From assembly GCF_001984825.2 (NCBI RefSeq), contig NZ_CP043318.1, positions 620,001 to 684,000 of the forward strand: 64,000 nt of DNA. Direction: 5' to 3'. Below the pieces are notes generated by a model. That model made no database searches, was not told the DNA's origin, and worked only from the letters and a program-made list of their open reading frames with translations. Each line of letters starts with the position of its first letter. Position 1 is the first letter of the stretch. This DNA is from Enterobacter chengduensis (GTDB taxonomy: Bacteria; Pseudomonadota; Gammaproteobacteria; Enterobacterales; Enterobacteriaceae). This document shows, in pieces, positions 29,504 to 38,682 of this stretch. Both the position numbers and the translations under genes were made by a program.

Positions 29504-30346
29504 GTGAGTGTATCTTATAATAGAGTCATAGTTGCCTTTTGTGAAGGACAGCATGACGTCGCTTTTCTTAGCAGAATTCTTTTAGTTAATGGATTCCTAC
29601 TTCAAGATCTCAAAATTGGTCAATTACCTCCACCGTTTGATAAACGCTTTGAAAAAGAACTAAGTCAAGTAAGAATTCCAGATAAAAAACTTGGTTTTCA
29701 GCCAAACGGGCCGAAACTACCTTCTGTTTGTTTCTATCATGATGGGAACTTAATTTTTATACATAATCTAAATGGTGATGGCAGAAGTCGTGAAAGGGCT
29801 GAGTTAGTTACTATGTATAAAGAACTTTCTGGTACAGATGACTTCAGTATAGAAATTGCATATAGATTTTTATACTTTTTTGATGCTGATGAACTTGGCA
29901 TTGATGCAAGAATAACAGAGATTAAAAATGAGATAGGATTAGAAGAAGCTACTCAACTCTCCAATGGTAGTATTATTGATTTCGATGGGAGTGAATGGGG
30001 TGGTTATATTTTTCATGATGTTCAAACTCAGCTTGGTACCTTAGAGGATCAATTGTTAGGTTATTTTCATAACAAAAGCCAACAATTGCAGCAAGATATT
30101 TTGAGTTTCCTTCAAACTAATTTATTGATACAAGAAAGAACGAGGCGATTTATAAGTTCTAATGCTGGTGAAAGTTATAGTGGAAGATCTCAGTATTACG
30201 AAAAAAAATCCGTTTTAGGTATGTATGCACAGCTCCAGTTTTCAGGTGTTAGTAATGCTGTTTTGATTAGTAACACAGATTTTTTAAAAGCTGTCGATAT
30301 TAATGGATGTCAGCAATGTACTCTAATTAATAGCCTTTTTATATGA
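29504..30346 (+). CDS. TOPRIM-like (DUF3226/DUF4435-type) effector partner of the ParB-ATPase
   Basis: 280 residues from the GTG at 29504, which has a GAGG site; upstream TTG would overlap the ATPase gene. The N-terminal strand and motif VIVAFCEGQHDVAFLSRIL (Glu14, Asp18) and the later YFFDADELGID (Asp127, Asp129) form the E...DxD metal-binding set of TOPRIM nucleases. FHDVQTQLGTLEDQLLGYF further resembles DUF3226. It follows the ATPase by four bases, so they form one translational unit. By analogy with AriB of PARIS it may be a nuclease released or activated by the ATPase. Nuclease activity is inferred. Confidence 0.75.
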   Translation: MSVSYNRVIVAFCEGQHDVAFLSRILLVNGFLLQDLKIGQLPPPFDKRFEKELSQVRIPDKKLGFQPNGPKLPSVCFYHDGNLIFIHNLNGDGRSRERAELVTMYKELSGTDDFSIEIAYRFLYFFDADELGIDARITEIKNEIGLEEATQLSNGSIIDFDGSEWGGYIFHDVQTQLGTLEDQLLGYFHNKSQQLQQDILSFLQTNLLIQERTRRFISSNAGESYSGRSQYYEKKSVLGMYAQLQFSGVSNAVLISNTDFLKAVDINGCQQCTLINSLFI

Positions 30347-30350
30347 CAAT

Positions 30351-30384
30351 AATAAAGGCAGAGATTAATTTCTCTGCCTTTATT
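30351..30384 (+). terminator. Terminator of the ParB-ATPase/TOPRIM operon
   Basis: Near-perfect stem AATAAAGGCAGAGA / TCTCTGCCTTTATT with a six-base loop, right after the TOPRIM gene stop. Confidence 0.85.
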
Positions 30385-30540
30385 ACAGATTTTATTGGTC
30401 AAAAAATGTTAAAGATGATTAATCTGAAGTTATCTCAGATTTCTGATGTTCAGGTTCGTGTCCGGTAAGCGGATCCGAACCAGAGTGCCTACATTGAAAA
30501 ATCTCTTTTTTAGTAAAATTTAGGTTGTTACTCTTGTAAT

Positions 30541-30560
30541 GGGGGCATAAAAAGGGGCAT
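30541..30560 (+). repeat. Right end repeat of element 1
   Basis: gggggcataaaaaggggcat, matching 17 of 20 bases with 17754-17773. It lies 53 bp left of the att copy. Confidence 0.6.
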
Positions 30561-30612
30561 TAATCCATTTTTAAATGTAAAAACAATTAAAATACATCTG
30601 GTTAACTAAATA

Positions 30613-30635
30613 TTCGAGTCCGGCCTTCGCACCAT
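30613..30635 (+). repeat. Attachment site copy 2 (junction of elements 1 and 2)
   Basis: ttcgagtccggccttcg followed by caccat: the leuX 3' end lacking one G. A GACGTC-aatg-GACGTC-T7 terminator follows at 30648-30671. Confidence 0.88.
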
Positions 30636-30757
30636 CGGAACATCAATAGACGTCAATGGACGTCTTTTTTTGTGCCTGAAATCCAGTATCCGCAAGGCTT
30701 TCCTCGCTTTTTCACTCAACCTAAGTCAACCTGATTCAATCTACATCAACTTACTGA

Positions 30758-30779
30758 TGTGGGTACAACTGCGGGTATA
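30758..30779 (+). repeat. Left end repeat of element 2
   Basis: tgtgggtacaactgcgggta plus ta; the copy at 44532-44553 differs at one base of 22. It holds GTGGGTAC and GCGGGTAT boxes 12 bp apart, with an inverted GTACCCAC at 30799-30806 before the integrase. The layout copies that of element 1 with a different box sequence. Confidence 0.7.
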
Positions 30780-30832
30780 TCTCGGTTCGATAATGTTTGT
30801 ACCCACACAGAACCCTTGAAAGGATACTCATC

Positions 30833-32092
30833 ATGGCTCTGAGTGATGTGAAGGTTCGTTCGGCTAAGCCTGAAGAAAAAGCCTATAAGCTTACTGACGG
30901 TGAAGGCATGGTGTTGCTGGTTCACCCTAACGGTTCTAAATACTGGCGACTTCGTTATCGCTTTGGTGGCAAAGAGAAAATGCTGGCATTGGGAAAATAT
31001 CCTGAAGTTTCGCTGGCGGACGCCAGGGCTCGTCGCGATGAAGCCCGTAAGCTGTTAGCAAACAGCGTCGATCCCAGTGAGAACAAGAAGGCCGTTAAGG
31101 TAGAGCAGGAGCAAGAGGCAATAACGTTTGAAGTGGTTGCCAGAGACTGGCATGCCAGCAATCAGAAATGGTCGGCATCGCATAGCGCTCGTGTATTGAA
31201 AAGTCTCGAAGATAATCTCTTTACTGCTATCGGTAAGCGGAACATTGCGGAACTGAAGACTCGGGATCTGCTTGTACCCATCAAAGCCGTCGAGTCCTCC
31301 GGGCGTCTTGAAGTCGCTGCTCGTTTACAGCAGCGTACTACCGCGATTATGCGCTTTGCTGTGCAGAGCGGCTTAATCGACTACAACCCTGCGCAAGAGA
31401 TTGCCGGTGCGGTTGCTACGGCGAAAAGACAGCATCGTGCTGCTCTGGAACTTAATCGCATTCCTGAATTGCTTCATCGTATCGATCATTATTCTGGAAG
31501 ACCGTTAACCCGACTGGCGGTTGAACTCACTTTGTTGGTTTTCATCCGTTCAAGCGAGCTGCGTTTTGCCCGCTGGTCAGAAGTAGATTTTGATACTGCC
31601 ATGTGGACGATTCCGGGCGAGCGTGAACCGCTGGAAGGTGTCAAACACTCTCAGCGCGGCTCTAAGATGAAGACTCCGCATCTTGTTCCCTTGTCGCGAC
31701 AAGCTCTCGCCATTCTAGAAAAGATCAAAAGCATGAGTGGAAACCGCGAATTGATTTTCGTTGGTGATCATGATCCTCGTAAACCGATGAGTGAAAACAC
31801 AGTTAACAAATCACTACGAGTCATGGGCTACGATACGAAAGTGGAAGTATGCGGTCATGGTTTCAGAACCATGGCTTGTAGTTCATTAATTGAATCAGGA
31901 TTGTGGTCGAAGGATGCGGTTGAGCGGCAAATGAGCCACCAGGAGCGTAACTCTGTGCGTGCAGCTTATATTCATAAGGCTGAGCACTTGGGTGAACGCA
32001 GGCTAATGCTGCAGTGGTGGGCGGATTATCTGGATGCGAATCGGGAGAGGGGGGTAACCCCGTTCGATTTTGGGAAGCATTTCAAGATCTAA
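30833..32092 (+). CDS. int: P4-type tyrosine recombinase (integrase) of element 2
   Basis: 419 residues from the ATG at 30833 (AAGGA site), starting MALSDVKVRSAKPEEKAYK. N-terminal DUF4102, then catalytic FIRSSELRFARWSE, HGFRTM and AAYIHKAEHLGERRLMLQWWADYLD with the nucleophilic Tyr. It is full length and has no visible defect. It is more GC-rich and closer to the classical CP4-type integrases than the element 1 integrase. It would recognise the same leuX att core but different arm sites. Confidence 0.95.
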   Translation: MALSDVKVRSAKPEEKAYKLTDGEGMVLLVHPNGSKYWRLRYRFGGKEKMLALGKYPEVSLADARARRDEARKLLANSVDPSENKKAVKVEQEQEAITFEVVARDWHASNQKWSASHSARVLKSLEDNLFTAIGKRNIAELKTRDLLVPIKAVESSGRLEVAARLQQRTTAIMRFAVQSGLIDYNPAQEIAGAVATAKRQHRAALELNRIPELLHRIDHYSGRPLTRLAVELTLLVFIRSSELRFARWSEVDFDTAMWTIPGEREPLEGVKHSQRGSKMKTPHLVPLSRQALAILEKIKSMSGNRELIFVGDHDPRKPMSENTVNKSLRVMGYDTKVEVCGHGFRTMACSSLIESGLWSKDAVERQMSHQERNSVRAAYIHKAEHLGERRLMLQWWADYLDANRERGVTPFDFGKHFKI

Positions 32093-32315
32093 ATGTTTCT
32101 AAGTACCCATTGGACAGTACCGTATCGCAAGGGTGTGGATATTTGAGAATATAAATTTCAAATATGTATTTTTGAGTATCCATGAGAAAATGCCTAAACA
32201 TTTAGGTTGATACAATAAAGCTGTATTATGTGAAAATGAATACTTGACCTGCTCCCCGTTGATTAGTACACCCCGATGTTAGTAATGTCTTCATAAGCCA
32301 CATGAGGACATCCCC

Positions 32316-32579
32316 ATGAAGAAGCGTTTTTCCGACGAACAGATCATCAGTATTCTCCGCGAAGCCGAAGCTGGGGTACCCGCCCGTGAACTCTGCCGCA
32401 AGCATGCCATTTCCGATGCCACGTTTTACACCTGGCGTAAGAAGTATGGCGGTATGGAGGTGCCTGAAGTTAAGCGCCTGAAGTCGCTTGAGGAAGAGAA
32501 CACCAGACTCAAGAAGCTGCTTGCCGAAGCCATGCTGGATAAAGAGGCGCTTCAGGTGGCTCTTGGGCGAAAGTACTGA
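32316..32579 (+). CDS. IS3-family transposase OrfA
   Basis: 87 residues: helix-turn-helix ([20 protein letters not shown]) and a leucine zipper ([21 protein letters not shown]). It binds the IS ends. The frame below (-1) stays open across the overlap, so an OrfAB fusion transposase by frameshifting is expected. Confidence 0.93.
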   Translation: MKKRFSDEQIISILREAEAGVPARELCRKHAISDATFYTWRKKYGGMEVPEVKRLKSLEEENTRLKKLLAEAMLDKEALQVALGRKY

Positions 32580-32602
32580 CGACAGACCAGAAGCGGGAAG
32601 CC

Positions 32603-33436
32603 GTGATGTTGATGTGTGATGCGACCGGTCTGTCGCAACGTCGTGCCTGCAGGCTTACAGGTTTATCCCTGTCGACCTGCCGCTATGAGGCTCACCGTCC
32701 GGCTGCTGATGCGCATTTATCAGGGCGCATCACTGAGCTGGCACTGGAGCGCAGGCGTTTTGGCTACCGTCGTATTTGGCAGTTGCTGCGCCGTGAAGGG
32801 CTTCATGTTAATCATAAGCGCGTGTACCGGCTTTATCACCTCAGTGGCCTGGGCGTAAAACGCAGAAGACGTCGTAAAGGGCTGGCAACAGAACGTCTGC
32901 CGCTGCTCCGTCCGGCGGCGCCCAATCTGACCTGGTCGATGGATTTCGTCATGGACGCACTTTCCACCGGTCGCAGGATCAAGTGTCTTACCTGCGTCGA
33001 TGATTTCACAAAGGAATGCCTGACGGTCACTGTTGCCTTTGGGATTTCAGGCGTTCAGGTCACGCGTATTCTGGACAGCATTGCACTGTTTCGAGGCTAT
33101 CCGGCGACGATAAGAACTGACCAGGGGCCGGAGTTCACTTGCCGTGCACTGGATCAATGGGCCTTTGAGCATGGTGTTGAGTTGCGCTTAATCCAGCCGG
33201 GCAAGCCAACGCAGAACGGATTTATTGAGAGCTTTAACGGACGATTTCGCGATGAATGTTTGAATGAGCACTGGTTCAGCGATATCGTTCATGCCAGGAA
33301 AATTATTAATGACTGGCGGCAGGATTATAACGAATGCCGCCCGCACTCCACGCTGAATTATCAGACACCGTCTGAATTTGCAGCGGGCTGGAGAAAGGGT
33401 CATTCTGAGAATGAAGATTCCGACGTTACTAACTGA
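32603..33436 (+). CDS. IS3-family transposase OrfB (DDE catalytic part)
   Basis: 277 residues with the DDE triad in [17 protein letters not shown] and the Glu of [16 protein letters not shown], and the HTH_21 domain upstream. The GTG at 32603 is only a nominal start; translation is expected as OrfAB after a -1 shift near 32570. It appears intact, so the IS may be active. Confidence 0.93.
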   Translation: MMLMCDATGLSQRRACRLTGLSLSTCRYEAHRPAADAHLSGRITELALERRRFGYRRIWQLLRREGLHVNHKRVYRLYHLSGLGVKRRRRRKGLATERLPLLRPAAPNLTWSMDFVMDALSTGRRIKCLTCVDDFTKECLTVTVAFGISGVQVTRILDSIALFRGYPATIRTDQGPEFTCRALDQWAFEHGVELRLIQPGKPTQNGFIESFNGRFRDECLNEHWFSDIVHARKIINDWRQDYNECRPHSTLNYQTPSEFAAGWRKGHSENEDSDVTN

Positions 33437-33539
33437 GTGTTGTATCTAATCGTGGGGGCAGGTCACCAGGAGAGCATGCGGGTTAATGAACAGTTTGTAA
33501 GTATCCCTGCAAAACGAACCATTCACTTTTAGAGATCTA

Positions 33540-33665
33540 CCGACGTACTGATAATGTCCTCTGAGGAGATCGCCATGCGTAAAGCCCGATTCACTGAACA
33601 CCAGATCATTGGCGTCCTGACGTTCGTCAAAGCCGGGTGTACCTTTAAGGATGTCTTTCGGTGTG
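33540..33665 (+). pseudogene. Fragment of another IS3-family orfA
   Basis: From the ATG at 33575, MRKARFTEHQIIGVLTFVKA matches the N-terminus of a different IS3 group OrfA, but the frame loses similarity after about 28 residues. The stretch 33666-33857 holds further scrambled IS-like sequence without an intact gene. Confidence 0.7.
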
Positions 33666-33857
33666 TAACCCAGCTCCGCTGGCGACGCTTGAGGTACTTA
33701 ACCAGGCGGGTCGATAGATGTTATGTATGATACCGCTGGCCTGTGGCAGAGGTTTCCGGATCGATGGCTTTAACCGTGGGGCCCATGAGTCCCTGAATAA
33801 CCAGGTGCCGTAAGTGTATAGGTTGGCGGCTGAAACACCAGATATCTCAAAAAGTGC

Positions 33858-34180
33858 ATGGAACAAAAACCAGTGTCCTTACATCCTGATTCACCAGCAA
33901 TTAGCGCAAAATATCATAAGATACTGGAGAGATTATGCAGATATGGTTATATGGATAAAGACCTATTTGGACACGGTAAAAAGAGAGGGGAACGTGCCTT
34001 TTTATATAAATGTTTCATGGCGAAATTAAATGGAAGAATGTAATCACCATCAGTGAAATTAGAAAGCATTTTGGCAATAAATGCTCTCAATATAATAATG
34101 GGTTGATTGATTTTAATTGGCTTCTTAAGATGGTTTGTCCACGATTTCTTGATATACTTAAGCGCGAAGTATTCTTCTGA
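33858..34180 (+). pseudogene. Small hypothetical gene, probably frameshifted
   Basis: An open stretch from 33858 (MEQKPVSLHPDSPAISAKYH...) runs to FLYKCFMA, and another frame from about 34010 continues with a similar style (GEIKWKNVITISEIRKHFGN, ending KREVFF at 34180). Joining them near 34015 gives one protein of about 107 residues, followed directly by a good terminator. No family recognised. A frameshift is inferred from continuity only. Confidence 0.4.
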
Positions 34181-34185
34181 ATTTG

Positions 34186-34211
34186 GCCTGCTTAATTGCA
34201 GGCTTTTTTTT
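34186..34211 (+). terminator. Rho-independent terminator
   Basis: GCCTGC-ttaatt-GCAGGC followed by eight T residues, right after the small pseudogene. The gap 34212-34427 beyond it shows no gene. Confidence 0.9.
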
Positions 34212-34427
34212 AATTATAGAAAATTCAGTATCAAGAACATCGGTTTGCTAACCACATTTACTCACTGGCTGTGACGTTCTTTCGCGGATGTAGCCAGCAG
34301 GCAATTCAACCACCTCTTGATGCTATGAGAGGTAGTGCATGGAGCGGGGGGTAACAAACATGCACTTCAGGACATATACTCAGACATATATCAGCAATAA
34401 ATACCTATGATATCAAAGGTATTTTTA

Positions 34428-35054
34428 CTAATCTGATTTAACCAACTGTACTTCCGTTGATTCAAGGTAGAGTGCTAGAGAATGCAGTATTTTGGGAATG
34501 AACTCGTAAGGAAGTTTATTATCCCGTTGGAAAGCCTGCTGCAGAGTACCTATAGCGAGGGAATGAAGGAAGTTCGCTTCTCGTATAATTTCTGATTTTG
34601 TAACGTTACGGTTCCTGCGCTCTAATATATGGATCAGGAAAGCAAGAAACTTCGACTGAGTAAAATCCGGATTTATTCTCAGAAGAAGTGGTAAATAGGC
34701 CTTGTTCTCAATAAGGAAGTTGGCATAGGGCTGAAAAATAGCATTAATAAGATCGCCTGCAGGCAAAGAGCACCAGTCCTGCTCCACATATTGGTTTTTT
34801 TTCGCATCCAACATCTCGGAAAGTTTGTTATCAAAACTGAGCTTCAGTGATTCCTTAACGGACTCAATATCGGGGAAAAAATGATAAAGCGAACCCGGCG
34901 CTGTACCTGAACGCTTTGCAAGTTCCTGAATAGTGAGCTTTTCAATGGAGATGTCACTGATAATCTCAGCTGCTGCATCCAGGATTTTTTGAACCCTGAG
35001 GTGCCCCCTTCGTTGCATGGGGGGTCGTAAGCGGTTGGTATCTGAAATTGCCAT
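34428..35054 (-). CDS. TetR-family transcriptional repressor
   Basis: 208 residues from the ATG at 35054. The N-terminal helix-turn-helix reads ILDAAAEIISDISIEKLTIQ, ELAKRSGTAPGSLYHFFPDI, the canonical TetR pattern; the C-terminal domain is a helical ligand pocket of unknown specificity. It is divergent from the ytcA/mdtN/mdtO-like genes, and a TTGAAT-aaag-ATTCAA inverted repeat lies between them, so it probably represses that efflux unit and itself. Confidence 0.9.
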   Translation of the reverse strand: MAISDTNRLRPPMQRRGHLRVQKILDAAAEIISDISIEKLTIQELAKRSGTAPGSLYHFFPDIESVKESLKLSFDNKLSEMLDAKKNQYVEQDWCSLPAGDLINAIFQPYANFLIENKAYLPLLLRINPDFTQSKFLAFLIHILERRNRNVTKSEIIREANFLHSLAIGTLQQAFQRDNKLPYEFIPKILHSLALYLESTEVQLVKSD

Positions 35055-35136
35055 AATGTGTCCTGGAAGAAGGTGACCTGTTGGTTGTCTATTTTGCACG
35101 ATCTTGAGATTTGGTGCTGTATAAGATAAGCTAAAT

Positions 35137-35152
35137 TTGAATAAAGATTCAA
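35137..35152. promoter_or_regulatory. Candidate TetR operator
   Basis: Perfect inverted repeat TTGAAT-aaag-ATTCAA in the 138-bp divergent gap between the TetR gene and the YtcA-like gene. Confidence 0.5.
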
Positions 35153-35192
35153 GTTTGGCCACTTTAACATTAAATTTCATGAATATACGAAA

Positions 35193-35480
35193 ATGTACAA
35201 ACATCCAGGTAAGCCATCATCATTCCATCTTCTGACGGTGCTGTTTATTGCCGTGAGCTCCCTGACTGGGTGTTCTCCCGCACCTTCTGTTGTCTTGTTC
35301 GGCGCATCCTTCCCTGACTGGCTTCTGTGTACGGGCATCGGTGTCACAGGAATGACGCTCTTACACATACTTTCCAGTAACTTGCACAAAACGGGCTGGT
35401 TATCCCCGGCAGTCGTTGTGTATCCCTGCGTTACAGCATTGATTTCTATGCTGACATGGCTGATTTTCTTCCCGTCTTAA
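35193..35480 (+). CDS. YtcA-like small membrane lipoprotein of an MdtNOP-type efflux operon
   Basis: 95 residues with a lipobox-like LTGCSPAPS after a hydrophobic N-terminus and two further membrane segments. Size, topology and position match E. coli YtcA, encoded upstream of mdtN. Its role in the pump is unknown. It precedes the MdtN-like gene by 10 bp. Confidence 0.8.
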   Translation: MYKHPGKPSSFHLLTVLFIAVSSLTGCSPAPSVVLFGASFPDWLLCTGIGVTGMTLLHILSSNLHKTGWLSPAVVVYPCVTALISMLTWLIFFPS

Positions 35481-35489
35481 GGTGCCGAA

Positions 35490-36509
35490 ATGACTGTAAA
35501 AAGAAAAATTTATGCGCTCAGTTTATTTCTGGTGACGCTGATGGTTTTGGTGCTTGTCTTGTTCAGAATTGATGCCGCACCGCGTACTGATGATGCTTAT
35601 GTCTATGCTGACACCATCAACGTCGTTCCTGAGGTGAGTGGCAGAATTATTGAATTGCCAGTCAAAGATAACCAGCTCGTGAAAAAAGGGGAGCTGCTTT
35701 ACCGCATTGATCCGCGTCCATTCCAGAATTCACTGGATGCCAGTCAGGCCCGTCTGATCACCCTGAATGAGCAGATCAAGTTATCAGAACGCTCCGTCAG
35801 TGCGCAGCAGTACAACGCCGATGCCGTCGCTGCCCAGGTAGAGAGTGCCCGTAGCCAGTATCAGCAGGCGCAGGATACATATAACCGTAAGCTGGCGCTG
35901 ATGGGTAAAAACTATGTGTCTAAAGAAGAGCTGGATCAGGCCAGAACAGCGAGAAACAGTGCTGAAGCTAATTATAACTCGACCAGACTTCAGGCCCGAC
36001 AGGCCAGTGCCGCTGTCAGCGGTGTGGATGCGCTTGTGGCGCAGCGGGATGAAGTAAGGGCACAAATTGCCGAAGCTAAGCTGAATCTTGAATACAGTGA
36101 AGTTCGTGCCCCATTCGATGGACGAGTCACGGCACTGAAGACCACTGCGGGTCAATATGCATCCCCGGCACAACCTGTCATGACGCTCATTGATACAGGG
36201 CAGTGGTATGTCATCGCCAACTTCCGGGAAACCGATCTGAAAGGTATTACTGAAGGAACAACGGCAACGGTATTTATCATGGCGGATACCGGCAAAGCTT
36301 TTTCTGGCACCGTAGACTCAATGAGCTATGGCGTTGCACCGGGTGACAGTGCCACCGTCGGAGGACTGCAGTTAGTCGAAAAGACCATTAACTGGGTTCA
36401 TGTTTCCCAGCGTTTCCCGGTAAAAATAAAAATGTCTGAAACCGATAAAGGACTCTTCCGTATTGGTGCTTCAGCTGTTGTAACGTTGCACCGCGGCAAC
36501 AAGTTTTAA
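35490..36509 (+). CDS. MdtN-like HlyD/EmrA-type membrane fusion protein
   Basis: 339 residues: an N-terminal membrane anchor (residues about 7-25), a biotinyl-lipoyl half motif (VVPEVSGRIIELPVKDNQLVKKG), a long coiled coil and the returning half (LEYSEVRAPFDGRVTAL). It would bridge the FUSC permease to an outer membrane channel. Closest by organisation to E. coli MdtN (343 residues). No outer membrane MdtP-like partner is encoded nearby, so TolC or another channel must serve. Confidence 0.88.
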   Translation: MTVKRKIYALSLFLVTLMVLVLVLFRIDAAPRTDDAYVYADTINVVPEVSGRIIELPVKDNQLVKKGELLYRIDPRPFQNSLDASQARLITLNEQIKLSERSVSAQQYNADAVAAQVESARSQYQQAQDTYNRKLALMGKNYVSKEELDQARTARNSAEANYNSTRLQARQASAAVSGVDALVAQRDEVRAQIAEAKLNLEYSEVRAPFDGRVTALKTTAGQYASPAQPVMTLIDTGQWYVIANFRETDLKGITEGTTATVFIMADTGKAFSGTVDSMSYGVAPGDSATVGGLQLVEKTINWVHVSQRFPVKIKMSETDKGLFRIGASAVVTLHRGNKF

Positions 36510-36521
36510 CGGGGTCAGACT

Positions 36522-38501
36522 ATGGGTACCACGTCTCCTGCTATGAGTGATTTGTGGATTTCTATGCGTCCATATCCCGGGCGTCTGAACCATGTCTTAC
36601 GTGCTATGGTGGCTTGTACGATTGTGGTGATCATGTCGCAAAGCCTGCAGGTACCGCTGCTGGCTTTGTCATTAATTACCGTTTTTTTTGTCACCCAGAC
36701 GAACATTGTTGTGACCAGACTGACGGGGATATTGTTTATCGTCGGGTCCACTTTCTCTATTGTTCTGTCATTAATTGTTCTGAAAGTGACATGGAATACC
36801 CCATTTTTGCGGATCCTAATCTCCTTCACGCTTTTTTTTGTCAGTACGTTTTTGATGCGGACGACAAAAATCGGCGTGGTATTTTTTGTGGTTGCTATTG
36901 TCGCAATATACACGCAAAGCCTTGTGGATATTTCACCTGATGCAGATACTCTGGTCAGAGGGATCCTTTGGGTATGGGTGGCCGTTAACTACCCTATTGC
37001 CGTGACATTAATTGTCAATTCTCTCCTGATGCCAATGGAGCCGGAGATTCAGCTAAAACGGACCATTGGAAAGCAACTCTCGGATATGGCTTCTCTGCTT
37101 TCAGCTGATGCCGCGTTACTGCGAAGACAAAACACCTTAAGCCAGGCAGGACGCGATATTCAGACGCTGTACCGGCTTTTGCGTTACAAAACGATGCGGG
37201 ACAAACATGCTGCACAAAAAGGGGGGCATTATCTTACTGCGATCGCAATTGTTTCTGAACTGCGTACAGCATCTTGCCATCTTCCCGCTAGCTTTGAAGG
37301 GGAGGATGTATTAAAGGATGCAGAAACACTCCGTAATGCAATAAAGCAGTTAGAATTAATGCTAATTAATGGGGAGCCTGACTGGCAAACGAAACCTCCG
37401 GTATTGCATTCCGCAGAACCAGCCTTTATCGCGATAGCGGACATTATCAGCTCTTATAACAAACAAGTGGCGGCAGTGGAAAATAAGGCAAATACCCAGG
37501 TACTATCGCCAGGTACACACGCGGGTGTTCTGGTAAAGGATGCCTTCAGCAACGAAAATTATGTATTTTTTTCACTTAAAACACTGCTGAGTGCGGCAGT
37601 TTGTTATTTGTTCTATACCGCAACGGACTGGTCAGGTATTCATACCATTATGCTCAGTTGTCTCATTGTTGCGCAGCCGGGTCTGGGGAATACGCATCGG
37701 AAAATCATCCTTCGTCTGGTCGGTGCTGCAGTTGGCAGTGTGTTTGCGCTGGTGGCTATTGTCTATCTTACTCCACGGATCGATACGCTGTTTGGCCTGC
37801 TCTGTATTGTGCTTCCAGTCATCGCATTGTCTTCGTGGATCTCTGCTGGCCCGGAGAATATAAGTTATGCAGGGGTGCAAATCATGTTCACCTTCGCTCT
37901 TGCGACGCTTGAGACGTTTGGTCCGGTCACAGGGTTGACAGAAGTAAGGGACAGGATCGTCGGTATTATCCTAGGGATTATCGTTGCAGGTCTTATCCAT
38001 ACCCTGATAAGACCGGAACGAGAGGGCGGTGTAATGTTGCAGAATCTTGGTGCATTATTTGATGAAGCCCGGAACTGGCTTCACAGTGCAACTCGCCATA
38101 ATGAAACACGTCAGAAGGTCGCGACCGGTCTCGTGGAATGTGAAGATATCGCGGCCAGAGTTGCCATTGAACCCACCTGGTTTAGCGCTGAAGGATCGCA
38201 TGATCAGTTGCATCAACACTCTCTGTCGATTTTGAACGCCATAAAAAATGTGCTTTTTTATATCGATCGCGTTTCGTTTGAAAAAGAACATCTGAAAAAC
38301 CAGGAACCCGCCAATGAATTTATTTTGGGGATTCAGGGTAATATGGACAAGATTTCCAGTGTGTTAAATGGCAGGACTGTAAGCGATAGCGATGTTTATT
38401 ATCCTGTTCCCGATAGCGTATTGCCGGACTCGTTCAGGGATGCCGCTAAGGGGTTAGAGGAGAGCCAGCGACACTTCTTTAACCTCACCTCAACGTTATA
38501 A
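36522..38501 (+). CDS. MdtO/AaeB-like fusaric-acid-resistance (FUSC) family efflux permease
   Basis: 659 residues with two blocks of about five or six membrane helices separated and followed by soluble helical domains, the FUSC plan of AaeB and MdtO (683 in E. coli). Such pumps export aromatic acids and related hydrophobic compounds. It follows the membrane fusion protein by 12 bp. The substrate is unknown; TetR control suggests induction by the exported compound. Confidence 0.88.
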   Translation: MGTTSPAMSDLWISMRPYPGRLNHVLRAMVACTIVVIMSQSLQVPLLALSLITVFFVTQTNIVVTRLTGILFIVGSTFSIVLSLIVLKVTWNTPFLRILISFTLFFVSTFLMRTTKIGVVFFVVAIVAIYTQSLVDISPDADTLVRGILWVWVAVNYPIAVTLIVNSLLMPMEPEIQLKRTIGKQLSDMASLLSADAALLRRQNTLSQAGRDIQTLYRLLRYKTMRDKHAAQKGGHYLTAIAIVSELRTASCHLPASFEGEDVLKDAETLRNAIKQLELMLINGEPDWQTKPPVLHSAEPAFIAIADIISSYNKQVAAVENKANTQVLSPGTHAGVLVKDAFSNENYVFFSLKTLLSAAVCYLFYTATDWSGIHTIMLSCLIVAQPGLGNTHRKIILRLVGAAVGSVFALVAIVYLTPRIDTLFGLLCIVLPVIALSSWISAGPENISYAGVQIMFTFALATLETFGPVTGLTEVRDRIVGIILGIIVAGLIHTLIRPEREGGVMLQNLGALFDEARNWLHSATRHNETRQKVATGLVECEDIAARVAIEPTWFSAEGSHDQLHQHSLSILNAIKNVLFYIDRVSFEKEHLKNQEPANEFILGIQGNMDKISSVLNGRTVSDSDVYYPVPDSVLPDSFRDAAKGLEESQRHFFNLTSTL

Positions 38502-38682
38502 TTTGTCTTGTACTTAAGCCTATGGTAGAGCATAACTCGATGTTCTTGTTTTTTGTAATTTTGTTAAAAAAATAAAAGTTATTTTTCAAATTTATTTGGA
38601 GTGTTGTGTTTTTGAGTTATTTGATCATGGGGTTGTGACTATGAAATATAGTGGAAGCATGAAGTAACGCCGTGAAATTAAA

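Larger units (their letters stand above)
17617..30635. mobile_element. P4-type phage satellite integrated in leuX (element 1, about 13.0 kb)
   Basis: Bounded by the leuX 3' end and a 23-bp copy of it at 30613-30635. Contents in order: P4-type integrase, unknown gene, AlpA/Vis regulator, C4-type RNA, four small early genes, TOPRIM/DUF927 primase-helicase, iteron cluster, late promoter with two TGT-N12-ACA boxes, Psu/Sid-like - Ogr/Delta - Sid/Psu-like late operon, possible cos, and a two-gene cargo. No capsid, tail or terminase genes are present, so mobilisation would need a P2-like helper. The gene plan matches P4; proteins are divergent. Confidence 0.92.
32245..33465. mobile_element. IS3-family insertion sequence, IS407-like group (1221 bp)
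   Basis: Terminal inverted repeats start TGACCTGC-T/C-CCCC at 32245 and end with the complement at 33465. Inside are orfA and orfB in -1 frame relation. The flanking bases (TACT on the left, CCAG on the right) are not a target duplication, so one side has been rearranged since insertion. Confidence 0.85.
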
